A model generated the notes under the pieces. It did not search any database. It was given only the letters and a program-made list of their open reading frames with translations, and was not told where the DNA came from. Shown in pieces: positions 1-7,334 of a stretch of 23,684 bases of DNA. Every line of letters starts with the position of its first letter. The stretch's first letter is position 1. The stretch spans positions 1 to 23,684 of the forward strand of contig JBPCUO010000071.1 of the NCBI GenBank assembly GCA_051011135.1, read 5' to 3'. Origin of the DNA: JACOND01 sp051011135 (GTDB taxonomy: Bacteria; Bdellovibrionota; Bdellovibrionia; Bdellovibrionales; UBA1609). Both the position numbers and the translations under genes were made by a program.

Positions 1-223
1 AAGAGATTCCCAGATTTCCAGAAGCAATCAATTGATACATAAATTTATTTAGAAATTCTTCATCCGTGCTTTGTGAGACCGTTCTTGTTATTTTTTCTTC
101 TTGTTTTTTCATGTATTCCAAAATAGACAAGGAGCCAAAAGTGAGTAGAGTAAAAATAGAAGCTGCAACCATGAGCTCTGTGAGTGAAAACCCCCTTTTA
201 TTTTTTAAAATATTGAATATCAT
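1..223 (-). CDS. Type IV pseudopilin (prepilin-type N-terminal methylation protein), 3' part outside window
   Basis: I read this directly on the minus strand from an ATG at 223 to the window edge, about 74 codons. After a short basic leader (MIFNILKNKRG) it has a prepilin cleavage site, G followed by FSLTE, with the glutamate at mature position 5. A hydrophobic helix (LMVAASIFTLLTFGSL) follows, then a charged coiled stretch (EYMKKQEEKITR). Such minor pilins are cleaved and methylated by PilD-type peptidase and prime type IV pilus or type II secretion pseudopili. AAGG lies just upstream of the ATG. The gene starts 19 nt after the stop of the neighbouring pseudopilin gene, so the two are probably one operon. 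Which minor pilin it is (PilV, PilW, GspI or GspJ-like) cannot be told from the fragment. Confidence 0.82.
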   Translation of the reverse strand, partial: MIFNILKNKRGFSLTELMVAASIFTLLTFGSLSILEYMKKQEEKITRTVSQSTDEEFLNKFMYQLIASGNLGIS

Positions 224-242
224 TTTTTACCTTAGTTTTATT

Positions 243-815
243 TTAGTTTAAAGGGCTGACCATTTTTAAATCTAAAAACTGCGTGTAACTATCCTCAGAT
301 GATTTTTCAATTCCTGCAACCCAAACCTTAAAAAGGCCTCCTCTTTTATAAGGAGGAATCGACACTCCTAATCGTTTAGGGCAGTTTAAACATTGATCGA
401 CTTTTATAATATCTCCTTTTAAATTAATGGCAAAAGCTAGAATGTTATAAACGGGAGCTTTTTCTGTATCTTGAATGCTTGTATCCGTAGCCGTTAAACC
501 TGCAAAACCACTGGGGTTTTCAGGGTCACTAGCACTAGGGTAAAATTGATAATTCTTAGATTGAGATAAAATAGTTTGCGCAATATACATTACATTTTTA
601 TTAATCACAGACTCTTCTGAAATATTGGCAGTTTGGTGTTGAGTGTTGGTTAAAAAACTTATGATTGCTGCAAAAATACCTAGGGTGATTGTAGAAGTTA
701 CTAAAAGCTCTATTAAGCTAAAACCCTTGGAGTTGCTATCTGGCTTTAATAGTAAAGTTTTTTTACAAAACCTATAAAACGATTGATAAAAAAAATTTGT
801 TTTCGATAATGCCAT
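243..815 (-). CDS. Type IV pseudopilin / minor pilin
   Basis: This 190-residue protein has a prepilin motif at residues 30-36 (K-G, then F-S-L-I-E), followed by a hydrophobic helix to about residue 54. The rest is a soluble domain typical in length for minor pilins such as PilW or GspJ. A Cys-Leu-Asn-Cys pair near the middle could form a disulphide. The leader of 31 residues before the cleavage glycine is much longer than the 5-7 residues of type IVa prepilins. The ATG at 815 is preceded by AAGGA at good spacing, and no in-frame ATG lies nearer the motif. A TATAAT hexamer on this strand at 834-839 may be its -10, though no good -35 is seen. It is the first gene of the pair with the pseudopilin downstream. 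The exact subtype is not recognised. Confidence 0.85.
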   Translation of the reverse strand: MALSKTNFFYQSFYRFCKKTLLLKPDSNSKGFSLIELLVTSTITLGIFAAIISFLTNTQHQTANISEESVINKNVMYIAQTILSQSKNYQFYPSASDPENPSGFAGLTATDTSIQDTEKAPVYNILAFAINLKGDIIKVDQCLNCPKRLGVSIPPYKRGGLFKVWVAGIEKSSEDSYTQFLDLKMVSPLN

Positions 816-908
816 AGAGATTTCCTTCTTTTTATTATAATTTAAAACTCCTAAAAATCCTTGATCTTTTTAAGATTTCTTCTGCAAAAGAGCTTCATTT
901 TGAAACAC

Positions 909-939
909 TTTAAATCCTCGGGGATCTATGTTAGATAAT
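909..939 (+). promoter_or_regulatory. Candidate tRNA-Thr promoter
   Basis: TTTAAA (909-914) and GATAAT (934-939) are 19 bp apart and lie 21 nt before the mature tRNA 5' end. The -10 is good, the -35 is weak and the spacing is long, so this is only a candidate. Confidence 0.3.
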
Positions 940-960
940 AATCCACTAAAAAGACGATTT

Positions 961-1035
961 GCCCATGTGGCTCAGGGGTAGAGCACAGCCTTGGTAAGGC
1001 TGGGGTCGTGAGTTCGAGTCTCACCGTGGGCACCA
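961..1035 (+). tRNA. tRNA-Thr (anticodon GGU)
   Basis: The cloverleaf folds completely. The acceptor stem pairs 961-967 (GCCCATG) with 1025-1031 (CGTGGGC). The D arm is GCTC/GAGC, and the anticodon stem CAGCC/GGCTG closes a seven-base loop, TTGGTAA, with GGT at the anticodon. The T arm GTGAG/CTCAC holds TTCGAGT. The discriminator is A (1032) and CCA is encoded at 1033-1035. A threonine tRNA directly upstream of tuf is the usual proteobacterial arrangement. A separate strong promoter lies between it and tuf, so tuf need not depend on read-through from it. Confidence 0.96.
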
Positions 1036-1115
1036 TCCTTTTTTCTAAAAAAGCTTTGATTTTTCTGATTATTTTCAATTTTTAGCCTGAAAGTGAAAAG
1101 CTTTAGATTTTAAAT

Positions 1116-1156
1116 TTGACATAAGTGGAAAATTCTTTTTATATAAGTTCTTATAT
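1116..1156 (+). promoter_or_regulatory. Strong tuf promoter with inverted repeat at the start site
   Basis: A consensus -35 TTGACA (1116-1121) is followed after 18 bp by TATATA (1140-1145). A perfect 7-bp inverted repeat, ATATAAG/CTTATAT (1141-1147 and 1150-1156), overlaps the -10 and the probable start site. Transcription would start near 1152, giving a leader of about 50 nt that carries the tuf ribosome binding site. Confidence 0.7.
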
Positions 1157-1199
1157 TATTAAAGGGGCGAGTAAGCCGTAATTGAAGGAGGATGACTCA

Positions 1200-2384
<1,185 letters not shown>

Positions 2385-2420
2385 TTGAAGCCTGATTAAA
2401 GATACAAAATTAAAAGATAC

Positions 2421-2452
2421 AAAAGGAGAGCGCTTTGCTCTCCTTTTTTTTT
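2421..2452 (+). terminator. Intrinsic terminator after tuf
   Basis: The stem GGAGAGC (2425-2431) pairs with GCTCTCC (2437-2443) around the loop GCTTT. Flanking A-T pairs extend the stem, and a run of nine T follows (2444-2452). It is the only textbook rho-independent terminator I found in the window and it separates tuf from tRNA-Trp. Confidence 0.93.
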
Positions 2453-2480
2453 GAAATAAAAATTAAGTGGATTTTAAGAT
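2451..2480 (+). promoter_or_regulatory. Candidate tRNA-Trp promoter
   Basis: TTGAAA (2451-2456) and TAAGAT (2475-2480) are 18 bp apart. The -35 overlaps the end of the tuf terminator T-run. Transcription would start near 2487, about 20 nt before the tRNA. A promoter is expected here because the terminator uncouples the tRNA from tuf. Confidence 0.4.
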
Positions 2481-2507
2481 GCTGTGATAGTATTTTAGGG
2501 TGGATTC

Positions 2508-2584
2508 AGGGTAGTAGCTCTAATTGGTAGAGCGGCGGATTCCAAATCCGTAGGTTGTGGGTTCGAGTCCTACCTGCCCTGCCA
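2508..2584 (+). tRNA. tRNA-Trp (anticodon CCA)
   Basis: The acceptor stem pairs 2508-2514 (AGGGTAG) with 2574-2580 (CTGCCCT). The D arm is intact, the anticodon stem GCGGA/TCCGT closes the loop TTCCAAA with CCA at the anticodon, and the T arm contains TTCGAGT. The discriminator is G (2581) and CCA is encoded at 2582-2584. In many proteobacteria this tRNA links tuf to secE-nusG. Here a ZIP transporter begins only 19 nt after the CCA end. Confidence 0.96.
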
Positions 2585-2603
2585 TTAAAAAACTAGGTGA
2601 TAT

Positions 2604-3365
2604 ATGGCATTTTTAATATCTATTGGTTTTGCATTTTTTGTTTTAATCTCTTGTCTTTTAGTGGCTCATTTTGGAAGAAAGTGGCAGTTAAGTCTCTTAG
2701 TCGCTTTTAGCTCAGGAGCTCTTTTAGTTTTAAGTTTTTTAAATTTTTTACCTCATAGCTTTTCAAACCCTGCTTATTCCAATGAAGTTATTTCCTTACT
2801 TATTTTTTTAGGACTCATTGTTCAAGGGGCTGCAGATGTTTATCTTATTCCTCGATTAAAATTTTTGGATCGATGGATAGAAACCAGCTCTCATCAACAT
2901 GATCATAATCACCATCATCATGCACATCTTTTATCTCCTTCTACAGTGTGTTCAACAGTAGGCTGCCTAGCTCTTTGTTCTTTTTTTGATGGCATTCGTC
3001 TTCTAGCAGGTTTAAGCATGGAAGGCTATGCTGCCGTTGTAACTATGGCAGGTTTGTTTATTCATTTGTTATCAGAGGGAGTCTTGGTGGCGCTTTTAGG
3101 GATCAGCTCTCATATGAAGACTCGCGTCCTTTTGGTTTTAACTTCTTTTATTTCTGGAACCCTGATTCTAGGAGCTTTTTTTGCAAAAAGCTTTTCTGCG
3201 TATTTGAATCCTAATTATTTAGTGGCTCTTGCAACAGGGATGTTGATTTATATTTGTTTTATTCATTTAATGCCTTTTTCTCTTAAAGGTAAAAATAAAA
3301 ATTGGTTTGTGATGGGTATGATTGTTTTTATATCTTTTCATTATCTCTTTCACTCATCCCATTGA
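2604..3365 (+). CDS. ZIP-family divalent metal transporter
   Basis: This 253-residue membrane protein has about eight hydrophobic segments and a histidine-rich loop at residues 97-108 between TM3 and TM4, the classic ZIP layout. It probably moves zinc, or another divalent metal such as iron or manganese, into the cytoplasm. The metal-site helices are unusual. TM4 reads C-S-F-F-D-G (125-130) where ZIP proteins usually have H-N-x-P-E-G, and TM5 reads H-L-L-S-E-G (154-159) where they have H-E-x-P-E-G. The TM5 histidine and the acidic residues before both glycines are kept. AGGTGA precedes the ATG at 2604. It lies 19 nt after tRNA-Trp and is probably cotranscribed with it. Its last 16 bases overlap the convergent aldo/keto reductase gene. 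Family assignment is secure, the metal is not. Confidence 0.85.
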   Translation: MAFLISIGFAFFVLISCLLVAHFGRKWQLSLLVAFSSGALLVLSFLNFLPHSFSNPAYSNEVISLLIFLGLIVQGAADVYLIPRLKFLDRWIETSSHQHDHNHHHHAHLLSPSTVCSTVGCLALCSFFDGIRLLAGLSMEGYAAVVTMAGLFIHLLSEGVLVALLGISSHMKTRVLLVLTSFISGTLILGAFFAKSFSAYLNPNYLVALATGMLIYICFIHLMPFSLKGKNKNWFVMGMIVFISFHYLFHSSH

Positions 3366-4171
3366 GGAGCAAAAGGAGGATCAACACATCTTCTTTTTTG
3401 ATGAGTCAGTCGATAGATTTTATCTTGATCTTTTTTTTCTAATTGAAAATCAAAAATATTAAAATTGTCTTTAATATGTTTTTTATTTTTAGACTTCACA
3501 AGAGAAACAACATTAGTTTGTTCCACCAACCATCGTAATACGATTTGAGCAGTACTTTTATTATATTTTTGAGCAATGTGTTGAAGCTGCTGACTTTTTA
3601 CAGCCTCTGCTCTTGCCAAGGAGGAATAAGCTGTTAAAAACATTCGCTGTTTTTGCACAACTTCTAACAAAGGAGTTTGTGACAAAAAGGGATGATACTC
3701 CACTTGATTTGTAATTAAAGAAGGAGATATTTTTCTGGCTTTTAAAAGCAATTCACAAGGAAAGTTACTCACTCCTATGAGTCGAACTTGCTGATTTTTT
3801 ACAAGAGCTTCTAAGGCTTGTAAGCTTTGTTCCAAAGGGAAATTAGGATGAGGCCAATGAATGAGTAATAAATCCAGATAATCTAGCTTTAAATTTTTAA
3901 GACTTTTTTGAGCTTCTTTAAAAATCAGATCTTTCGACAAGTAATCTCTCCAAATTTTTGTTGTTAAAAACAAATCTTCTCTAGGGATTGCAACATCCTT
4001 TAAAGCTTGTCCAACTTGTTTTTCATTAGAGTAAATTGAGGCAGTGTCTATATGGCGATAACCCTCTTCCAAAGCAGTGGTTACAGCCTCAACGGCTTCT
4101 TGGTTTTCTAGCTTCCAAGTTCCAAAACCTAATTTAGGGATTTTAATAGTGTTATGAGTCCAATACAACAT
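3350..4171 (-). CDS. Aldo/keto reductase (2,5-diketo-D-gluconate reductase-like)
   Basis: This 273-residue protein is a single TIM-barrel aldo/keto reductase that reduces aldehydes or ketones with NADPH. The catalytic tetrad is complete: D42 (in IDTA), Y47 (in SIYSNE), K72 (in TTKIW) and H105 (in LLIHWP). Other family signatures are PKLGFGTW near the N-terminus, IGVSNF, and a C-terminal phosphate-binding loop region (LVKSKNKKHI). Length is normal for the bacterial AKR5 group. It starts 2 nt after the mtnA stop, so translation is probably coupled to mtnA. That pairing suggests a substrate connected with methylthioribulose-phosphate breakdown, for example a methylthio-aldehyde, but this is inference. 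Members of the family are broad in substrate, so other roles are possible. Confidence 0.9.
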   Translation of the reverse strand: MLYWTHNTIKIPKLGFGTWKLENQEAVEAVTTALEEGYRHIDTASIYSNEKQVGQALKDVAIPREDLFLTTKIWRDYLSKDLIFKEAQKSLKNLKLDYLDLLLIHWPHPNFPLEQSLQALEALVKNQQVRLIGVSNFPCELLLKARKISPSLITNQVEYHPFLSQTPLLEVVQKQRMFLTAYSSLARAEAVKSQQLQHIAQKYNKSTAQIVLRWLVEQTNVVSLVKSKNKKHIKDNFNIFDFQLEKKDQDKIYRLTHQKRRCVDPPFAPQWDE

Positions 4172-4173
4172 AG

Positions 4174-5121
4174 TTATTTTAAAATTGCTTTTTCTGTAAT
4201 GATACCTGTAATTAAAGATCTGGGTGTAATGTCAAAACTAGGATTGTAAATTTGTTTTTTAGCCCAAAACAAAGAGACTTCTTGAGGGCCCCTTTGTTCA
4301 ATAGGAATGTCACTTCCTTTTAAAAGTTTTGAATCAAAACTAGAAGTTGGAGCCACCACATAAAAAGGAATTTTAAAATAGCGGGCCACAATGGCTAGGT
4401 TTAAAGTTCCTATTTTATTAGCAACATCATGCTGGGAGCTGATGCGATCAGCACCTACTAAAACTTTTTGTATTTTAGATTGAGACATAAGGGAGGCCAC
4501 CATATTATCACAAAGTAAAGCAGAAGGAATTTTTGCTTGTTGAAGTTCCCAAAAAGTCAGTCTTGAACCTTGATTGACAGGGCGAGTTTCACAAGCATAA
4601 ACAAAAATATTTTTTTTATCGGCATGTGCTTGTTTGATCACCCCAAGAGCTGTTCCTAAACCTCCTGTTGCTAAAGAGCCTGTGTTGCAGTAAGTGAGAA
4701 TGCCATCCCCATTTTGAATTACAGATTGTCCTACTTGAGCCATTTGCTCGCAAGCAACTTGGTCTTCCTTGTAAATATTGAAAGCTTCTTGGATTTGTCG
4801 CTCCCTAGATTGTTGACTCATCACTCGAGAGCAGGCTTGTTTTAAATGAATAGCTGTGGGTCTGGACTCTTCTAAAATTTTACATTGAGATTTTAAAGTT
4901 TGTGTATCCATGTCTTGTTCAATGGCTTGAGCCAAGCTTAAAGCCGCTGTGATTCCAATAAGATTAGCACCTCTTACTTTTAAACTTTGAATGGCTTGGG
5001 CCATCTCTAAAGGGGTTTGAATCGATACCCAAATTTCTTTTTCAGGAAGGCGAGTTTGATCTAAAATAAAAAATTCTTTATGAGAAGTGTATTTAAGGCT
5101 AGGAGTTTGAATAGATATCAT
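4174..5121 (-). CDS. mtnA: Methylthioribose-1-phosphate isomerase
   Basis: MtnA isomerises 5-methylthioribose-1-phosphate to methylthioribulose-1-phosphate in methionine salvage. The 315-residue protein has the family landmarks in order: LDQTRLP (20-26), VRGA (49-52), catalytic Cys145 in TYCNTG, ETRP (178-181), QGSRLT (184-189), catalytic Asp225 in VGADRI, NKIGT (235-239) and the C-terminal NPSFDITP (293-300). The usual VRGAPAIG loop reads VRGANLIG here. It is a little shorter than typical (about 340-350). eIF2B-type relatives exist, but the Cys and Asp pair argues for MtnA. The ATG has no Shine-Dalgarno site. A promoter ends 7 nt before it, so the mRNA is probably leaderless. It heads a two-gene operon with the aldo/keto reductase and is divergent from a nucleoside phosphorylase-like gene. 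Confidence 0.92.
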   Translation of the reverse strand: MISIQTPSLKYTSHKEFFILDQTRLPEKEIWVSIQTPLEMAQAIQSLKVRGANLIGITAALSLAQAIEQDMDTQTLKSQCKILEESRPTAIHLKQACSRVMSQQSRERQIQEAFNIYKEDQVACEQMAQVGQSVIQNGDGILTYCNTGSLATGGLGTALGVIKQAHADKKNIFVYACETRPVNQGSRLTFWELQQAKIPSALLCDNMVASLMSQSKIQKVLVGADRISSQHDVANKIGTLNLAIVARYFKIPFYVVAPTSSFDSKLLKGSDIPIEQRGPQEVSLFWAKKQIYNPSFDITPRSLITGIITEKAILK

Positions 5122-5128
5122 TTTTATT

Positions 5129-5157
5129 TTTATATGAAATTTTTAAAACTTCTGCAA
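5129..5157 (-). promoter_or_regulatory. mtnA promoter (predicts a leaderless mRNA)
   Basis: On the minus strand the -35 is TTGCAG (5157-5152) and, after exactly 17 bp, the -10 is TATAAA (5134-5129). Only 7 nt separate the -10 from the mtnA ATG at 5121, so transcription would start at or one to two bases before the start codon. Confidence 0.6.
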
Positions 5158-5180
5158 GGTTTTTATCAGGATAAAAAACC
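5158..5180. promoter_or_regulatory. Palindromic operator-like site between divergent promoters
   Basis: GGTTTTTATC (5158-5167) and GATAAAAAACC (5170-5180) form an inverted repeat about an AG centre, with one extra A in the right arm. As RNA the loop would be too tight, so a protein-binding DNA site is more likely. It abuts the mtnA -35 on one side and lies 3 bp from the candidate phosphorylase -35 on the other, where one regulator could act on both genes. The regulator is unknown. Confidence 0.5.
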
Positions 5181-5183
5181 AAA

Positions 5184-5212
5184 TTGCTTTCTATAAAAAT
5201 AAGAGATACAAA
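5184..5212 (+). promoter_or_regulatory. Candidate promoter of the phosphorylase-like gene
   Basis: TTGCTT (5184-5189) and TACAAA (5207-5212) are 17 bp apart. The -10 ends 11 nt before the ATG, giving a leader of about 5 nt. The hexamers are weaker than on the mtnA side. A second A/T-rich hexamer, TATAAA at 5192-5197, is an alternative -10 without a good -35. Confidence 0.4.
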
Positions 5213-5223
5213 ATATAAAGATT

Positions 5224-5931
5224 ATGAAAAGTTTTTTAAACTCTATGGAGTATATTCGTCACTATGGCAAGGCTTTGGATCTCAAAGGGATTCAAAGTGC
5301 TGTGTTATGTATGGATGCTTCTTTAGCTAAAAAAATGTCTCTTAAGTATCAGGCTCAAAGAACGCAAGCTTTGGGAGCTTGTTTTGATGTGTATCAAGAG
5401 TTTCAAAAAGTCATTGTGAGTCAATTTGGATTTGGAGCTCCAGCCTCTTTATTGCAGTTGGAATATTTAAAAACTTTTGGGATTCAAAATATTTTTTCTT
5501 TAGGGACGGCTTGTTCTTTATCTCCAAAACTGAATCGAGCTGATGGAGTGTGGTTGCAAAAAGCTTATGGAAGATCGTCTTATGCTTCTTTTGATGACTC
5601 GACTTCTAGTTTTATAGAAAGTTCTCAATTAAAACCAAAGCTATTGGAAGATCTTCAGCTGCAAGCTGTAACGAGTTGGACAAGTGATGCTCCTTATCAA
5701 GAAACGGATTTGAACCGGGCCCTATCTTTAGGGGTGTCTTGCTTCGCGATGGCAGCTCGCGCCTTGATGGGAGTTGCTCAACAGGGAGATTTAAACATGT
5801 TTTGTTTAGCCCTGATTTCCGATCGATTTTATGAGGGACAATGGGAACTTGGTTTTTCTCATAAAGAATTAAAACAAAAAGCCTTGCATACTTTAGAACT
5901 GCTTTTAAAATCTAAAGCAGTTCCCAGTTGA
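5224..5931 (+). CDS. PNP/UDP-family nucleoside phosphorylase-like protein (atypical active site)
   Basis: This 235-residue protein has the fold signatures of the NP-I nucleoside phosphorylase family. They are a glycine-rich phosphate-binding stretch (FGFGAP, 69-73), a G-T-A-C-S-L segment (94-99) where the family has GTAGGL or GTCGGL, a segment SDAPYQET (154-161), and a purine-site aspartate D200 in LISD. The usual V-E-M-E-A motif, whose second Glu holds the ribose hydroxyls, reads F-A-M-A-A at 174-178, so both glutamates are alanine. Catalysis may be altered or lost. Context, between mtnA (divergent) and an MTA/SAH deaminase downstream, suggests action on MTA or methylthioinosine. The ATG at 5224 has no clear ribosome binding site. 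I chose it because the homology begins soon after it. ATG at residue 8 is an alternative. Confidence 0.72.
   Translation: MKSFLNSMEYIRHYGKALDLKGIQSAVLCMDASLAKKMSLKYQAQRTQALGACFDVYQEFQKVIVSQFGFGAPASLLQLEYLKTFGIQNIFSLGTACSLSPKLNRADGVWLQKAYGRSSYASFDDSTSSFIESSQLKPKLLEDLQLQAVTSWTSDAPYQETDLNRALSLGVSCFAMAARALMGVAQQGDLNMFCLALISDRFYEGQWELGFSHKELKQKALHTLELLLKSKAVPS
5896..5923 (+). repeat. Hairpin at the 3' end of the phosphorylase-like gene
   Basis: GAACTGCTTT (5896-5905) and AAAGCAGTTC (5914-5923) form a perfect 10-bp stem with an 8-nt loop. It lies inside the last codons, ending 5 nt before the stop codon. No T-run follows, so it is not a simple intrinsic terminator. It could protect the mRNA 3' end or separate this gene from gor. 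Confidence 0.6.
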
Positions 5932-5956
5932 TAAAAACCAAGATCTCATTTATTCT
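5928..5956 (+). promoter_or_regulatory. Candidate gor promoter (predicts a near-leaderless mRNA)
   Basis: TTGATA (5928-5933), overlapping the stop codon of the upstream gene, and TATTCT (5951-5956) are 17 bp apart. The -10 ends 10 nt before the gor ATG and there is no Shine-Dalgarno site. GATAAAAACC (5930-5939) repeats one arm of the operator-like palindrome at 5158-5180. Confidence 0.45.
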
Positions 5957-5966
5957 TTAAAAACTT

Positions 5967-7334
5967 ATGGCAGCACACTATGACTATGATCTTTTTGTAA
6001 TTGGTGGAGGCTCAGGAGGGATTCGAGCGGCTCGTTGGTCGGCTCAACTCGGAGCTAAGGTTGCACTTTGTGAAAGTGATCGCATGGGTGGAACCTGCGT
6101 GATACGAGGTTGCATTCCTAAAAAATTAATGGTCTATGGTTCTAGTTTTCAAAAAAGTTTTGAAACGGCTCGCTCTTATGGTTGGGAATTTGATTCTCCT
6201 CAATTAAATTGGGAGACTTTTAACACCAAAAGAGATCAAGAGATTCAAAGATTAGAAGGGATTTACTCTCAAGTTTTAAAAAATGCAAAAGTGGATTTTA
6301 TTCCAGGAGAGGGAAAAATTCAAGATCCTCACAGGGTTCAAGTGGAGGGCAAAAATTACACCGCTCGCCATATTTTAATTGCTGTAGGGTCTTGGCCTTT
6401 AAAAATTCCTATCCCTGGGGCAGAACACGCCTGCACTTCTAATGAGATTTTTTCTTTAAAAAAACAACCGGCTTCTTTACTGGTGATTGGAGCAGGATAT
6501 ATTGGTTTAGAGTTTGCTAGTATTTTTCAAGAATTAGGAACTCAAGTTTCTGTCATGTTTCGAAAAGATTATATTCTTGCTGGTTTTGATCAAGATATTA
6601 GAAAACATCTTCAAGAACAAATGACTCAAAGAAAAATTAAAATGCTTGCTGGCAGAACTCCTGTTGAGATTCAAAAAAAAGGCGAGACTTATGAGGTCAA
6701 AGATCATAAGGGAGCAGTGTGGTCAGGAGATTTGGTTTTAATGGCAACAGGTCGAAAAGCAAAAACACAATCTTTGAACTTAGAAGCTGTTGGAGTGGAG
6801 TTAAACAAGTCTAACTTTAGCATCTCTGTGGATTCAAAATTTCAAACCAGCTGTCCTAGTATTTTTGCTGTAGGAGATTGTATTGATAAATCTTTTCAAT
6901 TAACGCCAGTGGCTCTTTATGAAGGCATGTTTGTGAGTGAATATTTATTTGCTAAAAATACAAACCAACATAGGAATTATGCTGGCGTCCCTTCTGCTGT
7001 TTTTACGCAACCAGAAGTGGGAACAGTTGGCCTTTCAGAAGAGGAGGCTTTAAAACAAGGTTTTAAAGTTCGAGTTTTTGAAAGTCGATTTCGTCCTTTA
7101 AAACTGACTCTGACAGATCAGATGGAAAAAAGCTATATGAAACTTATTGTGTGTCAAAAAACAGATCAAGTCTTAGGATGTCATTTAGTGGGAGATTCTT
7201 CGGCTGAAATTCTCCAAGGCTTTGCTGTTGCCATTAAAAATAAAATGACAAAACAAGCTTTTGATCAAACCATAGGGATTCACCCTTCCAGTGCTGAAGA
7301 GCTTGTGACTATGAGAACAGAGAGAAAGTTATAA
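5967..7334 (+). CDS. gor: Glutathione-disulfide reductase
   Basis: This 455-residue flavoprotein reduces glutathione disulfide with NADPH in the cytoplasm. An FAD-binding GGGSGG loop lies at residues 13-18. The redox-active disulphide is C44 and C49 in GGTCVIRGCIPKK, the arginine-containing variant found in many bacterial and plant glutathione reductases. The NADPH domain has GAGYIGLEFA followed by an arginine (FRK) that fits NADPH rather than NADH. A second FAD motif, FAVGD, follows. The C-terminal catalytic pair H439 and E444 lies in HPSSAEELVTMR, the signature that separates Gor from lipoamide and mercuric reductases. Length is normal. It lies 35 nt downstream of the phosphorylase-like gene but appears to have its own promoter. 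Its stop overlaps the stop of the convergent FKBP gene by 6 bp. Confidence 0.93.
   Translation: MAAHYDYDLFVIGGGSGGIRAARWSAQLGAKVALCESDRMGGTCVIRGCIPKKLMVYGSSFQKSFETARSYGWEFDSPQLNWETFNTKRDQEIQRLEGIYSQVLKNAKVDFIPGEGKIQDPHRVQVEGKNYTARHILIAVGSWPLKIPIPGAEHACTSNEIFSLKKQPASLLVIGAGYIGLEFASIFQELGTQVSVMFRKDYILAGFDQDIRKHLQEQMTQRKIKMLAGRTPVEIQKKGETYEVKDHKGAVWSGDLVLMATGRKAKTQSLNLEAVGVELNKSNFSISVDSKFQTSCPSIFAVGDCIDKSFQLTPVALYEGMFVSEYLFAKNTNQHRNYAGVPSAVFTQPEVGTVGLSEEEALKQGFKVRVFESRFRPLKLTLTDQMEKSYMKLIVCQKTDQVLGCHLVGDSSAEILQGFAVAIKNKMTKQAFDQTIGIHPSSAEELVTMRTERKL

Noticed and set aside
1038..1056. CTTTTTT/AAAAAAG hairpin after tRNA-Thr
   Set aside because: The loop is only 2 nt and the stem is nearly all A-T, so it is not a credible intrinsic terminator.
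1182..1199. TTG start for tuf giving six extra residues
   Set aside because: It lies upstream of the AAGGAGG that serves the ATG at 1200, and EF-Tu normally begins MSKE.
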